38,229 nucleotides of DNA from Lentisphaerota bacterium (GTDB taxonomy: Bacteria > Verrucomicrobiota > Kiritimatiellia > UBA8416 > JABMPJ01): contig JABMPJ010000013.1 of the NCBI GenBank assembly GCA_013203785.1, positions 1 to 38,229 on the forward strand, written 5' to 3'. The position numbers and the translations under genes are program-made. Below are positions 16,158 through 25,998 of this stretch, one piece after another. The notes beneath the pieces are model-generated. The model did no database searches. It was not told where the DNA came from and saw nothing but the letters and a program-made list of their open reading frames with translations. Position 1 is the stretch's first letter. Every line of letters begins with the position of its first letter.

Positions 16158-16652
16158 ATGCAGATACTCGAAACCGCCATGCAACTCGAAATAGATGCCG
16201 AGAAGCACTATCGCAATATGGCCGCGCAAACCAAGGATGTTGGCCTGGTCAATATCTTGAACCGGCTCGCCGAAGTGGAACAGCAGCATCAGCGCGTCAT
16301 TGCCGCCATGCAGAACGACGACTTGGGTGTTGAGGCGGGCGATGAGACGTTTATCGCGGACGTGAAAGTGCTCTTCCAGAAGCTCCAGGACAGCAGGAGC
16401 GAGGTCAAGATCGACATGTCACAGATCGCACTCTACACGCACGCCCGGGACCGTGAGCTGGAGGCCGAGAACCTCTACTTCAAGGCGGCCGAAGTGGAGA
16501 CCGACCCCGACACGATCGCGCTGCTCATGCGTTTGGGTGCCCAGGAGACGATGCACGCCCAGATTATTGACAGCATCATCGAGTTCCTATCTAAAGCCGA
16601 ACCTGGCGGCTGGATGGAAAATGCCGAGTGGTATCACACCGACGTCTATTGA
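16158..16652 (+). CDS. Rubrerythrin/ferritin-like di-iron protein
   Basis: A 164-aa four-helix-bundle protein. Likely metal ligands are the Glu residues in QLEIDAEKHY (about 9-18), VEQQHQ (about 41-46), RELEAENLY (about 97-105) and the E-x-x-H of QETMHAQ (about 133-139). This is the E...ExxH layout of ferritin-like domains. There is no rubredoxin-like Cys4 domain. The C-terminus ends in an aromatic tail GGWMENAEWYHTDVY. A role in peroxide or oxygen protection is inferred from the family. It is downstream of lpdA on the same strand with its own GGGGGG ribosome site, and may be co-transcribed with the pdh genes. Confidence 0.8.
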   Translation: MQILETAMQLEIDAEKHYRNMAAQTKDVGLVNILNRLAEVEQQHQRVIAAMQNDDLGVEAGDETFIADVKVLFQKLQDSRSEVKIDMSQIALYTHARDRELEAENLYFKAAEVETDPDTIALLMRLGAQETMHAQIIDSIIEFLSKAEPGGWMENAEWYHTDVY

Positions 16653-16684
16653 GGCGTTCTGAGTGGCCCATTCTGAGCGCCCCG

Positions 16685-18127
16685 CTACAGGCGCTCGATC
16701 CTGATGTGGAGGGCGGGCGATTCCTCGTCCTCAACGCGAAATCCGTGCGCGATGCGGTACCCGGGAATCCAGGCAATCTCTCCGCCACACTCCAGCAGGG
16801 GTAGCTCCCCGCGTTGTTCAGCGGGCAGCTTGGCATCCACCAGAATATCCTGGAGCTTCTTTGATCCACGCATACCGTAGGGCTGGATGCGATCACCCGG
16901 CCGCGGACAGCGCACATAGAGGCGTCGGCGCCCCACGGCCTTGGCACTCAGCGAGGCGGTGGCTGGCAGCACCCCCGGTGAGGCGCCCCGCTCCCGGACG
17001 ACGCCAGGCCGACGTTCGATGAGGATACGCAGCCCCTGCTCTGGCAGCAGGGTTTCGCCCACCCGAGTGAGCACCACACGAAAAGGCTCAGGCGCGGAAC
17101 GAGATGCCACTACGGCGAGAAATCCGTATCGTCGCACCACTCGCCATGGGCCAGGCAGATCTACTGCGCGGCTGCCGCAGGCGTCAGCCGCGAGCGCGCC
17201 AACACGCTCGGCCAAGGACCAATCCATACTTTCGACCGGCAGCGCTGATGCCATGAGCCATTTACGAATCACACGGCGGCCGAGCGGTGGAGGCAGCGCC
17301 GTCAGCGCTGAACGCTCAAGTCGACCATCGGCATCCGCGCAGCTCCGGAGGGAGACGTCGGCCATCTGATCGAGCCAGACCTCTTCCTCGCTCAGAATGT
17401 CGGCGGTCCGCCACAGGGCCGTGCGAATCTTCGGATTCAGTCGTGTTTCAAGGAGCGGCAACAGCTCATGCCGTACGCGGTTGCGCAGAAAGGCCACCGA
17501 AGCATTGGAAGCGTCCTCCCGCCACGTCTGGCCCTGTTGATGCAGAAACGCTTCAATCTCAACTCGCGACCGATCCAGCAGGGGGCGAATCACCTCCAGA
17601 CCTGTGTCCCGCACGCCGGGCAGGAGGTCGGAGAGTCGAACGCGCCAGCGGATGCCGCCCAGGCCGGCGGGTCCACAGCCGCGCGCCAGGCGCAACAAAA
17701 CGGTCTCGGCCTGGTCATCCGCATTATGCGCCGTGACGACGACGGATGCGCCCTGCTTCAGAGCGGTCTGTTGCAGGAAGTGGTAGCGCGCCTCGCGCGC
17801 GGCCATCTCAATGGAGAGGTGTTTGCGGCGGGCCAGACGGCGCACATCCCGACGCCCCGTCACACAGGCAACCTTGAGCTTTCTGGATAAGGCCCCCACG
17901 AAGGCGGCGTCAGAACGTGCCTCAGCGCCGCGCAGTTGGTGATCCAGGTGAGCCACCGTCAATTCGAGGCCCATCGATGGCTTCAGGGCATTCAGCGCCA
18001 CGAGCAGCGCCACCGAATCGGCACCGCCCGACACGGCCAGAAGCAGGTGGCTGTGGCCATTCAGAAGGCCACGCCTCTTGAGATTCGTTGCCAGATCGCT
18101 AACGAGAGTGGACCGCCGCGAGGTCAT
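16685..18127 (-). CDS. tilS: tRNA(Ile)-lysidine synthase
   Basis: A 480-aa enzyme that converts C34 of tRNA-Ile(CAU) to lysidine, so it reads AUA. The PP-loop is [11 protein letters not shown] (about 30-40), and the second family motif is [18 protein letters not shown]. The C-terminal TilS domain with [19 protein letters not shown] (about 405-425) is present, so the protein is full-length. Its ATG overlaps the serS stop by 4 bp (18124-18127), implying coupled translation. It converges with the ferritin-like gene, 32 bp away. Confidence 0.93.
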   Translation of the reverse strand: MTSRRSTLVSDLATNLKRRGLLNGHSHLLLAVSGGADSVALLVALNALKPSMGLELTVAHLDHQLRGAEARSDAAFVGALSRKLKVACVTGRRDVRRLARRKHLSIEMAAREARYHFLQQTALKQGASVVVTAHNADDQAETVLLRLARGCGPAGLGGIRWRVRLSDLLPGVRDTGLEVIRPLLDRSRVEIEAFLHQQGQTWREDASNASVAFLRNRVRHELLPLLETRLNPKIRTALWRTADILSEEEVWLDQMADVSLRSCADADGRLERSALTALPPPLGRRVIRKWLMASALPVESMDWSLAERVGALAADACGSRAVDLPGPWRVVRRYGFLAVVASRSAPEPFRVVLTRVGETLLPEQGLRILIERRPGVVRERGASPGVLPATASLSAKAVGRRRLYVRCPRPGDRIQPYGMRGSKKLQDILVDAKLPAEQRGELPLLECGGEIAWIPGYRIAHGFRVEDEESPALHIRIERL

Positions 18128-19401
18128 CCTGCTGCGGTCAGTTTCGTCATGCCATTCATGTAGGGCACGAGTGCTTCGGGCAGGATCACAGAGCCGTCGG
18201 CCTGCTGACCATTTTCAAGAATGGCGACCACCAATCGCGGGAGGGCCACACCGGAGCCGTTGAGCGTATGCACAAATTGCGTCTTGCCCTGTTCGTCGCG
18301 GTAGCGAATATCAGCCCGGCGCGCCTGGAAGTCCTCGAAGTTGCTGCAGGATGAGACTTCCAACCAGGCGTCTTGGCCGGGTGCCCAGAGTTCGATGTCA
18401 TAGCACTTGGCGGCGGCAAAACTGAGATCCCCTGTGCAGAGCTCGAGCACCCGATAGGGCAACCCGAGACGCTGCAACACATCCTCGGCGTTGGCGACAA
18501 GCGTCTCCAGCTCGTCGTACGAGCTCTCGGGCGTGACGAACTTGACCATCTCGACCTTGTCGAACTGATGCAGGCGGATCAGCCCGCGGGTATCCTTTCC
18601 GGCCGCACCGGCTTCTTTGCGGAAGCAGGGGGTGTAGGCGGTCAGATAGATCGGCAGGGGCGACTGTATAATCTCCTCACGGTAGTAGTTGGTGACCGGC
18701 ACTTCGGCGGTGGGGATCAGCCACAGATCGGTGTCCGTCACACCATACATGTCCTCTTCCATCTTGGGCAGCTGCCCGGTACCCGTCATGGCGGCCGAGT
18801 TACAGACCGTGGGGGGCCAGACTTCACGGTAGCCATGCTCGGCCACATGCAGATCGAGCATGAAGTTGATCAGGCCACGCTGTAGACGGGCACCCGCCCC
18901 GGTGAAAAGCGCGAACCCAGCCCCGCTCATGCGGGCCGCTCGGGGCATGTCCAACAGGCCGAGTGTCTCGCCTAACTCCATATGCGATTTCGGATCAAAA
19001 TCAAACGTGGGGCGGCTCCCATGCTCCCGCACGACCTGATTGGCCGATGCATCGGTACCGACAGGGGTAGTGGTGTGAGGCGTGTTGGGAATCGAGAGGA
19101 GCACGCTGTTCAGTCGGGTCTCAACATCACGCACGCGTGTATCGAGCGCCCCGATCTGCTCGCCGACCGTCCGCATCCGGGCCTGAATCTCCGCGGTATC
19201 TTTACCCTCGCGTTTCAGGGCACCGATCTCTTTCGAGACCCGGTTACGCTCGCTCTTGAGATCCTCCACCTCGGTCAGTAGCTGGCGCCGTTCGGCATCC
19301 AAGGCTTCGACATTATCAATCAGCACTCCATCCACGCCCTTGGTGGCGATGCTGGCGCGGACTGCGGCGGCGTCCTCCCTGATTCTGCGGATATTCAACA
19401 T
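18124..19401 (-). CDS. serS: Seryl-tRNA synthetase
   Basis: A 425-aa class II aminoacyl-tRNA synthetase. The N-terminal antiparallel coiled coil (about 30-100), which contacts the long variable arm of tRNA-Ser, is followed by the catalytic core with motif 2 ([20 protein letters not shown]) and motif 3 ([18 protein letters not shown]). Length is as expected (E. coli 430). The ATG at 19401 has GGGAG 6 bp upstream. First gene of the serS-tilS pair. Confidence 0.96.
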   Translation of the reverse strand: MLNIRRIREDAAAVRASIATKGVDGVLIDNVEALDAERRQLLTEVEDLKSERNRVSKEIGALKREGKDTAEIQARMRTVGEQIGALDTRVRDVETRLNSVLLSIPNTPHTTTPVGTDASANQVVREHGSRPTFDFDPKSHMELGETLGLLDMPRAARMSGAGFALFTGAGARLQRGLINFMLDLHVAEHGYREVWPPTVCNSAAMTGTGQLPKMEEDMYGVTDTDLWLIPTAEVPVTNYYREEIIQSPLPIYLTAYTPCFRKEAGAAGKDTRGLIRLHQFDKVEMVKFVTPESSYDELETLVANAEDVLQRLGLPYRVLELCTGDLSFAAAKCYDIELWAPGQDAWLEVSSCSNFEDFQARRADIRYRDEQGKTQFVHTLNGSGVALPRLVVAILENGQQADGSVILPEALVPYMNGMTKLTAAG

Positions 19402-19516
19402 ATGCAGCTCCCATCATCAATCGTTGGACGCATCCTATCCCAAAGGTGACGCGCGACGCAATACCTGCGATGGAATTGGGGTTGCTGAAGCGTGGGCGAT
19501 GCCCGATGATTGGGGC

Positions 19517-20932
19517 ATGAATCGAGCGAGCCTGACACTGGGACTACTCGTGGCGGGGCTGATGGTGCCGTGGGCAGAGGCACAGGACGAGCCCCCGGCC
19601 TACCGCGCCGCTAACCTGGCTGCCGTGCAGCGCCTCGACGTGGAGGCACGAGAGGCGTTTGCGGGCGATACCAACGTCCTCGTCTTAAGCGGGATTGTTG
19701 CAGATCGAGAGGCGCGCCGTATCGTGGTTCAGACCGAGGCCTGCGGCCTTGGCTCCCATGATGTGGCCGAGTTTTTTGTGATTGCACCACACAGCGGCAA
19801 CGACTACGAATCCCTCACGCGCGCTCTGGCCACGGCCGGGGATATGGACCGGGCCCTGCGTTTCATCGGGATGGCGCCGGGGCGCTGCGTTGACTATTCG
19901 CGCTACCGCTTCTGGCCCAAGGGTGAGCGAGTCGAGTCATGGTTCCGTCGACCAGGCCAGACCTCCGCGCCCTGGCGCGCGGAGTCGCTCCTGATGGATG
20001 AGAAGCTAGGCAAGACCCTGTCGCCCATGGGATTCGTCTATGTTGAGGCGCCACAGGCCGGGAGCCTGTCGGGCGAACCTCCCGATGTTCATCCTGTTGA
20101 CGCGGATACGCGGGGCTCCATCATGGCCAACTACAATGAGGCGTTCACCCTTTTTGATGTTCCCCGTGCGGCACCGCAGGCGGCGGTCTATCGGCAGCAA
20201 ACCGTCAATCCCGATAGGGTGTTGGAGGCCGGAGAACGCCTGGAATGGATTTTGCAGCCCGAACGGCGTGCCGAGGACCCGCGCGTGCAGAACCTTGAGC
20301 TGGTGGTCGATAGCGCCGGCGGTGCGACACAGTCGCTGGCGACACTACAATTCGTTTTGCATAATCAGACAAGCTGCACCTACGCTGCCGGGTTAGGGAT
20401 GAACGACCTCCTACGCCAACTGACCGCGCTCTGCCAGGACGGGCGAGATCCCTTCATTACACTTCGTGTGGACGATCACGCGCAGTTGGGCGCACTCAAA
20501 GCTTTCTGCCTGCTCCTGGCCTCGATCGAAACGGATCATGGCATCCGCATCGAGCCGCCCCTGGCTGGCCACCTCTACTTCAAGGCCTTTATTCCCGACG
20601 ACGCCCTGCGCGACCGCGAGACGCGTATCATGCAACCCGCTGAGCTCACGTTTGTGGAGCGTGCCGATGGTCGACCGGCGGTGTCACTGGTGGAGATTTT
20701 CGAACACTGGCGCGACGACGACGTGCATCCCGAGCTCACGTTCGAGCGGCACGCCCTCGCCACACCTGAGGCCCTGCGCACACAGCTGACGGCCCGCGAG
20801 GATGGCTTGCCGATCCTGCTCGTGTTTGCACCCGCGACACTTGAGCATGGGGAGCTGATACGCTGGCTGTCACCGGTTCTCGCCTCACACCCTACGGTGC
20901 ACGTCTTCACACCGCTCACCCGGCCGGAGTGA
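19517..20932 (+). CDS. Secreted protein of unknown function, possibly with a YdjY-like domain
   Basis: A 471-aa protein with a signal peptide (MNRASLTLGLLVAGLMVPWA, cleavage near AEAQ-DEP). Residues about 45-140 show a pattern seen in YdjY-domain proteins: NVLVLSGIVADREARRIVVQ, then a DYESLTRALATAG segment and ALRFIGMAPG. The remainder is not recognised. In-frame ATGs exist at 19499 and 19517, and the second gives the better signal peptide. Its 3' end overlaps the convergent sensor kinase gene by 17 bp. It is divergent from serS with about 115 bp between. Confidence 0.65.
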   Translation: MNRASLTLGLLVAGLMVPWAEAQDEPPAYRAANLAAVQRLDVEAREAFAGDTNVLVLSGIVADREARRIVVQTEACGLGSHDVAEFFVIAPHSGNDYESLTRALATAGDMDRALRFIGMAPGRCVDYSRYRFWPKGERVESWFRRPGQTSAPWRAESLLMDEKLGKTLSPMGFVYVEAPQAGSLSGEPPDVHPVDADTRGSIMANYNEAFTLFDVPRAAPQAAVYRQQTVNPDRVLEAGERLEWILQPERRAEDPRVQNLELVVDSAGGATQSLATLQFVLHNQTSCTYAAGLGMNDLLRQLTALCQDGRDPFITLRVDDHAQLGALKAFCLLLASIETDHGIRIEPPLAGHLYFKAFIPDDALRDRETRIMQPAELTFVERADGRPAVSLVEIFEHWRDDDVHPELTFERHALATPEALRTQLTAREDGLPILLVFAPATLEHGELIRWLSPVLASHPTVHVFTPLTRPE

Positions 20933-23834
20933 CCGTGGTCCCGGAGACCACGCCACCATCCAGCGCACGACGCACGGCTTGCGACAACACCGACCGATCG
21001 ATCGGCTTCATTACGTATTCGGAGATGCCCACATTGCGCAGCTTGTTCATCGACATATCGGGGCTATAGCCAGAGCAAAGCACAATGGGAATGTCCGGTC
21101 GCAGCTTACGCACCTCACCGGCCAGGTCCGTTCCGGTCAACCCCGGCATGGTCTGATCCGTCACGATCAAGTCGAACGAGTTCGGGTCCTCCTTAAAGGC
21201 CGCGAGTGCCGCCTGGCTGGCGGTGCAGGCCACTACGTCGTATCCCAGCCCCTCCAAGAGTGTGCGAGCCAAGAAGACAATCATCTCCTCGTCGTCCACG
21301 AAGAGAACGCGTTCCGTGCCGCGTGGCAGTATCTGGACCACGGCTTCCTCTTCCAATCCGTCCGATCCGGCGCGCGCGATGGGGAACATGAGGCGAAACT
21401 CCGTACCCTTCCCCAACTCGCTTCTGACCGAGATAAATCCGTCGTGCGCATAGACAATGCTGTGCACCATCGAAAGCCCCAGTCCGGTTCCCTCGCCCCC
21501 ACGTTTCGTGGTGAAGTAGGGCTCGAATATGCGCTGCTCTGTGTCGGCATCCATACCACAACCGGTATCGCTGATGGTGAGCAGGGCGTAGCGCGGCGCG
21601 TGGGCGTCGGCACGCATGCTCGGCTCCACCTGGTCCAGTGAGACATCCTTGAGCGTCACCACGATTGCGCCGTGCTCGTTGATGGCCTGGTAGGCATTGG
21701 TGCAGAGATTCATAACCACTTGGTGCATCTGGGTGGCGTCGGCCAGGATCAGACCGCAGTCATCGTCGATGCTCTGCTGAATCTCGATCGTTGTTGGAAT
21801 GGTGCTCCGGATGAGTTTGAGGGCCTCTTTGACCAGGGAGGGGAAGTTGAGCAGGCCACGCTCTTTCATACTGGTGCGACTGAATGAGAGGATTTGCTTG
21901 ATGAGATCGGCTGCTCGGTTGCCTGCTTTGCTGACCTGCTGGAGATAGGTCTGTGCGGTCTCGTTGTCCGCTACTTCCTCTTCAGCCAGCTGGGTGTAGC
22001 CGATAATGGAGGAGAGAATGTTGTTGAAGTCGTGCGCGATGCCGCCCGCCAGCGTTCCTATAGCCTCCATCTTCTGGGATTGCTGTAGGCGCTCCTCCAT
22101 TTCATGCTCATGGGTGACGTCCCGTTTGGCGGCCACGAAGTTGACAATATCGCCGACCTCGTTCTTGACCGGAGAAATGGTCGCCTCCTCCTCAAACAGG
22201 GTGCCGTTCTTCTTGCGGTTAACAAAATGGCCCCGCCAGATTTCACCACGGGTAATCGTCTTCCAGAGTCGCTCGTAGGAGGCTGCTTCCTGCTTACCAC
22301 TCTTAAGAATACGCGACGTCTTGCCCCGCACCTCGTCCATCGTATAGCCGGTACAGCTCTCGAACTGCGGATTGACATACTCGATCGCACCGGCAGCGTC
22401 CGTGATGACGATCGCTTCGGCAGACTGTTCGATCGCCGCTACCAGCCGGTTGTGCTCGGCTTCCGCTTCGAAATGGGCAGAAACGTCCTGGACTTGCGCG
22501 AGGTAGGAGACGACCTCATGGCCTTCGCGACGGAGAGGGACTATGACCACGTCCAAGTGACGGCTCCCCGTGTGGCGCGTGAGATAGAGATTCAAGGAGG
22601 TTACGTGGTCGAAGTTGCATTCGGCCCGGTAGCGCACTGTGTCACCGCGGCCCAGCATACCGTCTGCCATTTCGGGAGGGGCGAGCATGGTGGAGAGACG
22701 TAGTCCCTCCACAGCGGCGGCATTCTCCACTCCAAAAATCTCCAGATAGGCGTGATTGGCCTCGATCAGGCGAGCGCTCGCGTCGAAGAGCCCGATCCCG
22801 ATCGGAGACTGATTGAAGAAGCCGCGGTAGCGCGCCTCGCTACGCGAGAGATCATCCGCAATACCTTTACGGCGGGCGATCTCTCCCTGCAGGGCTTCAT
22901 TGTTCTGGGAGAGCTCGCGGGTCTTTTTCTGAACCTCTCGGCGGAGGACGAAACTGATCATGGACAGGAGCAAGACGACCGCGGCGGCCCCCCCCATGAT
23001 CCAGAAAATCACACTGTAGTTGAGTTGCGAAGGGCTGCGATCCAGAGCTTCGTCCACCAGGCGGTGATACTCTGAGTGGGGATCGTTTTTCAAGCGGCTG
23101 AGATCGTAATCCAGAAGTAGCATCAGGGGCCGCCCAATCTCACGGGCGGCGGCGAAGCGCAGTTCAACCGACGCGACCCCGATGGACGTCGAACGTACGG
23201 TAAAGCGCTCGGCATTGGCCTGGCCGTAGAGACGATCCACCACGCCCGCATCTACCGATCCCTTCTGCAGTGCCTCCAGGATTTCATCGTAGTGGGAGTA
23301 TTCGACGATGTGGCAAGAGAGATTGAGCTGACGGATCAAGCGGTCCACATCACGCGTGTAGAGATCTCCGCGCACCACGCCGAGGGTACGCCCTGCGAGG
23401 TCAAGGAGGGATCGAATCTCCGAGCGCTGCGGGATATACACTTGAGCCCCGGTGGTGATAATGGGCACGCGACTGAATGCAATGCGCGTCGCACGTTCTC
23501 GGGTGTAGGCGACCGCAACGGCCAGATCCACCTCACCCTTCTCAAGTAGATCAACACAGCCCTCCGGCGATGAGGATCTATACTCCAGACTCCAGTTCTC
23601 CTCCGCAGCGATGATACTGAGCAGATCAGGAAAGAGCCCACCCTTCGCCGCACCCGCCGGATTTCGGCAGATGGGAAAGGCATCGAAGACGGCGACCTTC
23701 AATCGCTGTGGCTCCGCCTGGGCCAGGATCGCCGACGCCAGCAAGGCAGAGCACGCCACGAGGTACCGAGTGTGGCGACACCTCCGGTGTAGATCACAGG
23801 CAGACATGTAGAAGGCAGACAGTCTCGCTATCAC
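20916..23834 (-). CDS. Hybrid sensor histidine kinase with periplasmic solute-binding domain, two PAS domains and a receiver
   Basis: A 972-aa membrane kinase. The order is signal peptide (to about 40), periplasmic SBP_bac_3-type domain (about 45-265, with DLAVAVAYTRERATRIAFS), TM (about 273-297) and a short coiled coil. Two PAS domains follow (about 335-455 and 462-580), then HisKA with GGIAHDFNNIL (His601). The HATPase has N713, DTGCGM and GTGLGLSM. The C-terminal receiver has VDDEE (847-848), Asp893 in VTDQTMPG and Lys943. All phosphotransfer residues are present. No separate response regulator lies nearby. The solute domain probably binds an amino-acid-like ligand (inference). The start is GTG 23834; the ATG at 23807 is an alternative. 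Confidence 0.92.
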   Translation of the reverse strand: MIARLSAFYMSACDLHRRCRHTRYLVACSALLASAILAQAEPQRLKVAVFDAFPICRNPAGAAKGGLFPDLLSIIAAEENWSLEYRSSSPEGCVDLLEKGEVDLAVAVAYTRERATRIAFSRVPIITTGAQVYIPQRSEIRSLLDLAGRTLGVVRGDLYTRDVDRLIRQLNLSCHIVEYSHYDEILEALQKGSVDAGVVDRLYGQANAERFTVRSTSIGVASVELRFAAAREIGRPLMLLLDYDLSRLKNDPHSEYHRLVDEALDRSPSQLNYSVIFWIMGGAAAVVLLLSMISFVLRREVQKKTRELSQNNEALQGEIARRKGIADDLSRSEARYRGFFNQSPIGIGLFDASARLIEANHAYLEIFGVENAAAVEGLRLSTMLAPPEMADGMLGRGDTVRYRAECNFDHVTSLNLYLTRHTGSRHLDVVIVPLRREGHEVVSYLAQVQDVSAHFEAEAEHNRLVAAIEQSAEAIVITDAAGAIEYVNPQFESCTGYTMDEVRGKTSRILKSGKQEAASYERLWKTITRGEIWRGHFVNRKKNGTLFEEEATISPVKNEVGDIVNFVAAKRDVTHEHEMEERLQQSQKMEAIGTLAGGIAHDFNNILSSIIGYTQLAEEEVADNETAQTYLQQVSKAGNRAADLIKQILSFSRTSMKERGLLNFPSLVKEALKLIRSTIPTTIEIQQSIDDDCGLILADATQMHQVVMNLCTNAYQAINEHGAIVVTLKDVSLDQVEPSMRADAHAPRYALLTISDTGCGMDADTEQRIFEPYFTTKRGGEGTGLGLSMVHSIVYAHDGFISVRSELGKGTEFRLMFPIARAGSDGLEEEAVVQILPRGTERVLFVDDEEMIVFLARTLLEGLGYDVVACTASQAALAAFKEDPNSFDLIVTDQTMPGLTGTDLAGEVRKLRPDIPIVLCSGYSPDMSMNKLRNVGISEYVMKPIDRSVLSQAVRRALDGGVVSGTTVTPAG

Positions 23835-23915
23835 AGCTCTTTCTTAGCTTGAGCATCCCGCAACGTCAAGATCGATCCTGTCCGGCGGGGACCATAACGG
23901 CCTGGTTCCAAACCT

Positions 23916-25796
23916 CTAGTGCTCCCGTCCGAACTTCTTATTGAGCTCGTGGAAAGACATGTAGATCAGGGTCGGGCGACCGTGAGGACAGGTGTAGGGC
24001 ATGCGTGTACCGGCTAGATCGATAACCAGCTGCTCTATCTCGTCCAGCGTCAAGGCATCGCGCGACTTCACCGCCGCCTTGCAGGAGGCCTGTATGAGAG
24101 CCGATTCGTTCAGTTTACCTCGCGCGCGCCCCGCCCCCCCCACTTCGAGCTCGCGCACGATTTCGGCCAGGAGTTTCTTCGGTTGTACGCTCACCAGAAA
24201 GGCGGGCAGAGCGTCGATGACGAAGCTGTCACCTCCAAAATCAGCGATGCCGATACCCATCCGTCTCAGAATATCGGTGTGACGCCGCACCCGGTCGGCG
24301 TCGGTGGGGTTGAGCTCCACCGTGTCGGGAACCAGGAGAGACTGCGACAGGATCTTACCCTCGGTGAACCGGTTCATGAAGCGCTCATACAAGACACGTT
24401 CATGGGCGGCATGCGGATCCATCAGGACCATACCGTCTTCGATCTCCAGAACCACGTAGAGTGCCCCGACCTGGCCAAGAACCCGACACCAGGACCACGG
24501 CGCATCTGCATCCGGCACATCCGCCGCTTGGGGACGAACGCCTGATTCGCTTTCAGTCGGTGCCGGTGGGCCGACGCCGGCGGGCCGCGGCGGGGCGTTG
24601 CCCGGCCCAAAGGGCTGGTGCATGGCCGAGGGCGGCGAGCCATCGGTGGTCTGGATCGGTATGCGCGGATAGCGAAAGATGCGTGAGGGCGGGAGATCAT
24701 CGATGGCCAGCTGCAGATCCGGCAGAGCGCTGCCACGCGATGGCGCGGCCGCAAACTCGGCCCCGGAGATCCCCGGGGGCATGGTGTCTGGCGTGGTCGT
24801 CATGGCAAAGGCCCCCTGTAGGGCCGCGATCACACCATCGCGCACCTCAGAAGGCTGCCGGAAGCGGACCTCCTTCTTGGTGGGATGCACATTGACGTCT
24901 ACCGAGCCAGGGTCGACCTCGATGAAGAGCACCATGACTGCATGCCGATCGCGCGGCAGGAGCGAGTGGTAGCCCGCCCGGATCGCATACCCCAGCAGCG
25001 GGGCTCCCGTGGCGCGCCCATTCACAAAGAGATACTGCTCCGTACGGTCGGCACGACTGAACGCCGGTAGCCCCGCGAAACCACGCACCTTGACGCCATT
25101 GCCCTCGAAAGCCACCTCGCGCAGCTGGCGCAGGTAGTCCTCACCAAACAGGTCTCGCACACGGTCGCGGATAGCCTGCGCGCCACCGGGGGCCAGTTGA
25201 TGCATGACCCGGCCGTCCACCGTTAGACTCATGCCGACCGTGGGGTATGCCAAGGCCTGAAAGGTAAAAGTGTTTCGGATATGGGTCAGCTCAGTCTGCT
25301 GCGTGCGCAGGAATTTGCGGCGGGCGGGAACATTGAAGAATAAGTCGCGCACTTCAAGGCGAGTACCGGCCGGACCACCGATCTCGCGCACGTCCTGGAT
25401 CTTGCCCCCGCTGAGCGTGATCTCAGTTCCTGATACATCGCCCTGACGCGCCGTGGTCAGGCGAAAACGCGACACCGAAGCGATGGCGGCCAGCGCTTCG
25501 CCGCGAAAGCCGAGGGTGTTGATATGTTCGATGTCATCCACATCCAGAATCTTGCTGGTGGCATGGCGCTCAATGGAGAGGAGCGCATTGTCCCGGTCCA
25601 TACCCCGGCCGTTGTCACTGATCGCGACCAGCTTGCGGCCACCCGCGGCTATCTCGACCTCAATCCGGCTGGCACCGGCGTCGAGGGCATTCTCCATCAG
25701 CTCTTTGAGGACAGAGGCGGGGCGCTCCACCACCTCGCCGGCTGCGATCTTATTGACCACGTTCTCGGGCAGAACCCGTATATTGGCGTGCGACAT
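23916..25796 (-). CDS. mutL: DNA mismatch repair protein MutL
   Basis: A 626-aa GHKL ATPase. The ATP-binding motifs are clear: NKIAAGEVVERPASVLKELM with the catalytic Glu, DNGRGM, GFRGEAL. A Pro-rich linker (about 350-440) leads to the dimerisation domain. There the metal-binding endonuclease motif appears as DPHAAHERVLYE, where most endonuclease-type MutLs have DQHA. ACR-like QASCKAAVKS and the CPHGRPT motif are also present. It probably nicks the daughter strand, as in bacteria that lack MutH (inference). The ATG at 25796 gives the standard MSHANIRVLPENV start; a TTG 36 bp upstream is unlikely. The sensor kinase gene follows 81 bp downstream. Confidence 0.95.
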   Translation of the reverse strand: MSHANIRVLPENVVNKIAAGEVVERPASVLKELMENALDAGASRIEVEIAAGGRKLVAISDNGRGMDRDNALLSIERHATSKILDVDDIEHINTLGFRGEALAAIASVSRFRLTTARQGDVSGTEITLSGGKIQDVREIGGPAGTRLEVRDLFFNVPARRKFLRTQQTELTHIRNTFTFQALAYPTVGMSLTVDGRVMHQLAPGGAQAIRDRVRDLFGEDYLRQLREVAFEGNGVKVRGFAGLPAFSRADRTEQYLFVNGRATGAPLLGYAIRAGYHSLLPRDRHAVMVLFIEVDPGSVDVNVHPTKKEVRFRQPSEVRDGVIAALQGAFAMTTTPDTMPPGISGAEFAAAPSRGSALPDLQLAIDDLPPSRIFRYPRIPIQTTDGSPPSAMHQPFGPGNAPPRPAGVGPPAPTESESGVRPQAADVPDADAPWSWCRVLGQVGALYVVLEIEDGMVLMDPHAAHERVLYERFMNRFTEGKILSQSLLVPDTVELNPTDADRVRRHTDILRRMGIGIADFGGDSFVIDALPAFLVSVQPKKLLAEIVRELEVGGAGRARGKLNESALIQASCKAAVKSRDALTLDEIEQLVIDLAGTRMPYTCPHGRPTLIYMSFHELNKKFGREH

Positions 25797-25868
25797 GGGA
25801 AGAGCATAGGGGTTGAGCGGCTTGCGGTTCAAGGTTCAAGCGTCACGGCCTATTGTCTGCTTCTTGCT

Positions 25869-25943
25869 CATAATCGTAATCCTGCTCGTAATCGTGATCG
25901 AGTGAGGTCGCCGATTATGATTACGAGTAGGATTACGATTATG
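25869..25943. repeat. 32-bp inverted repeat (cruciform-capable) upstream of mutL
   Basis: Arms at 25869-25900 and 25912-25943 (CATAATCGTAATCCTG... and its near-perfect complement, 3 mismatches) are separated by 11 bp. The arms themselves are built of TAATCG/CGTAATC units. It sits between the 3' end of the toroid-protein gene and the mutL start, so it could terminate the motor operon, but it lacks a T-run. Confidence 0.7.
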
Positions 25944-25998
25944 AAGAACGGTGGAGTGTCTTCCTTGCCTCATTTTGAAGAACAGGGGGCCAGCAGGA

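Noticed and set aside
16653..16684. Terminator between the convergent ferritin-like and tilS genes
   Set aside because: The segment contains a direct TTCTGAG repeat but no convincing stem with a T-run.
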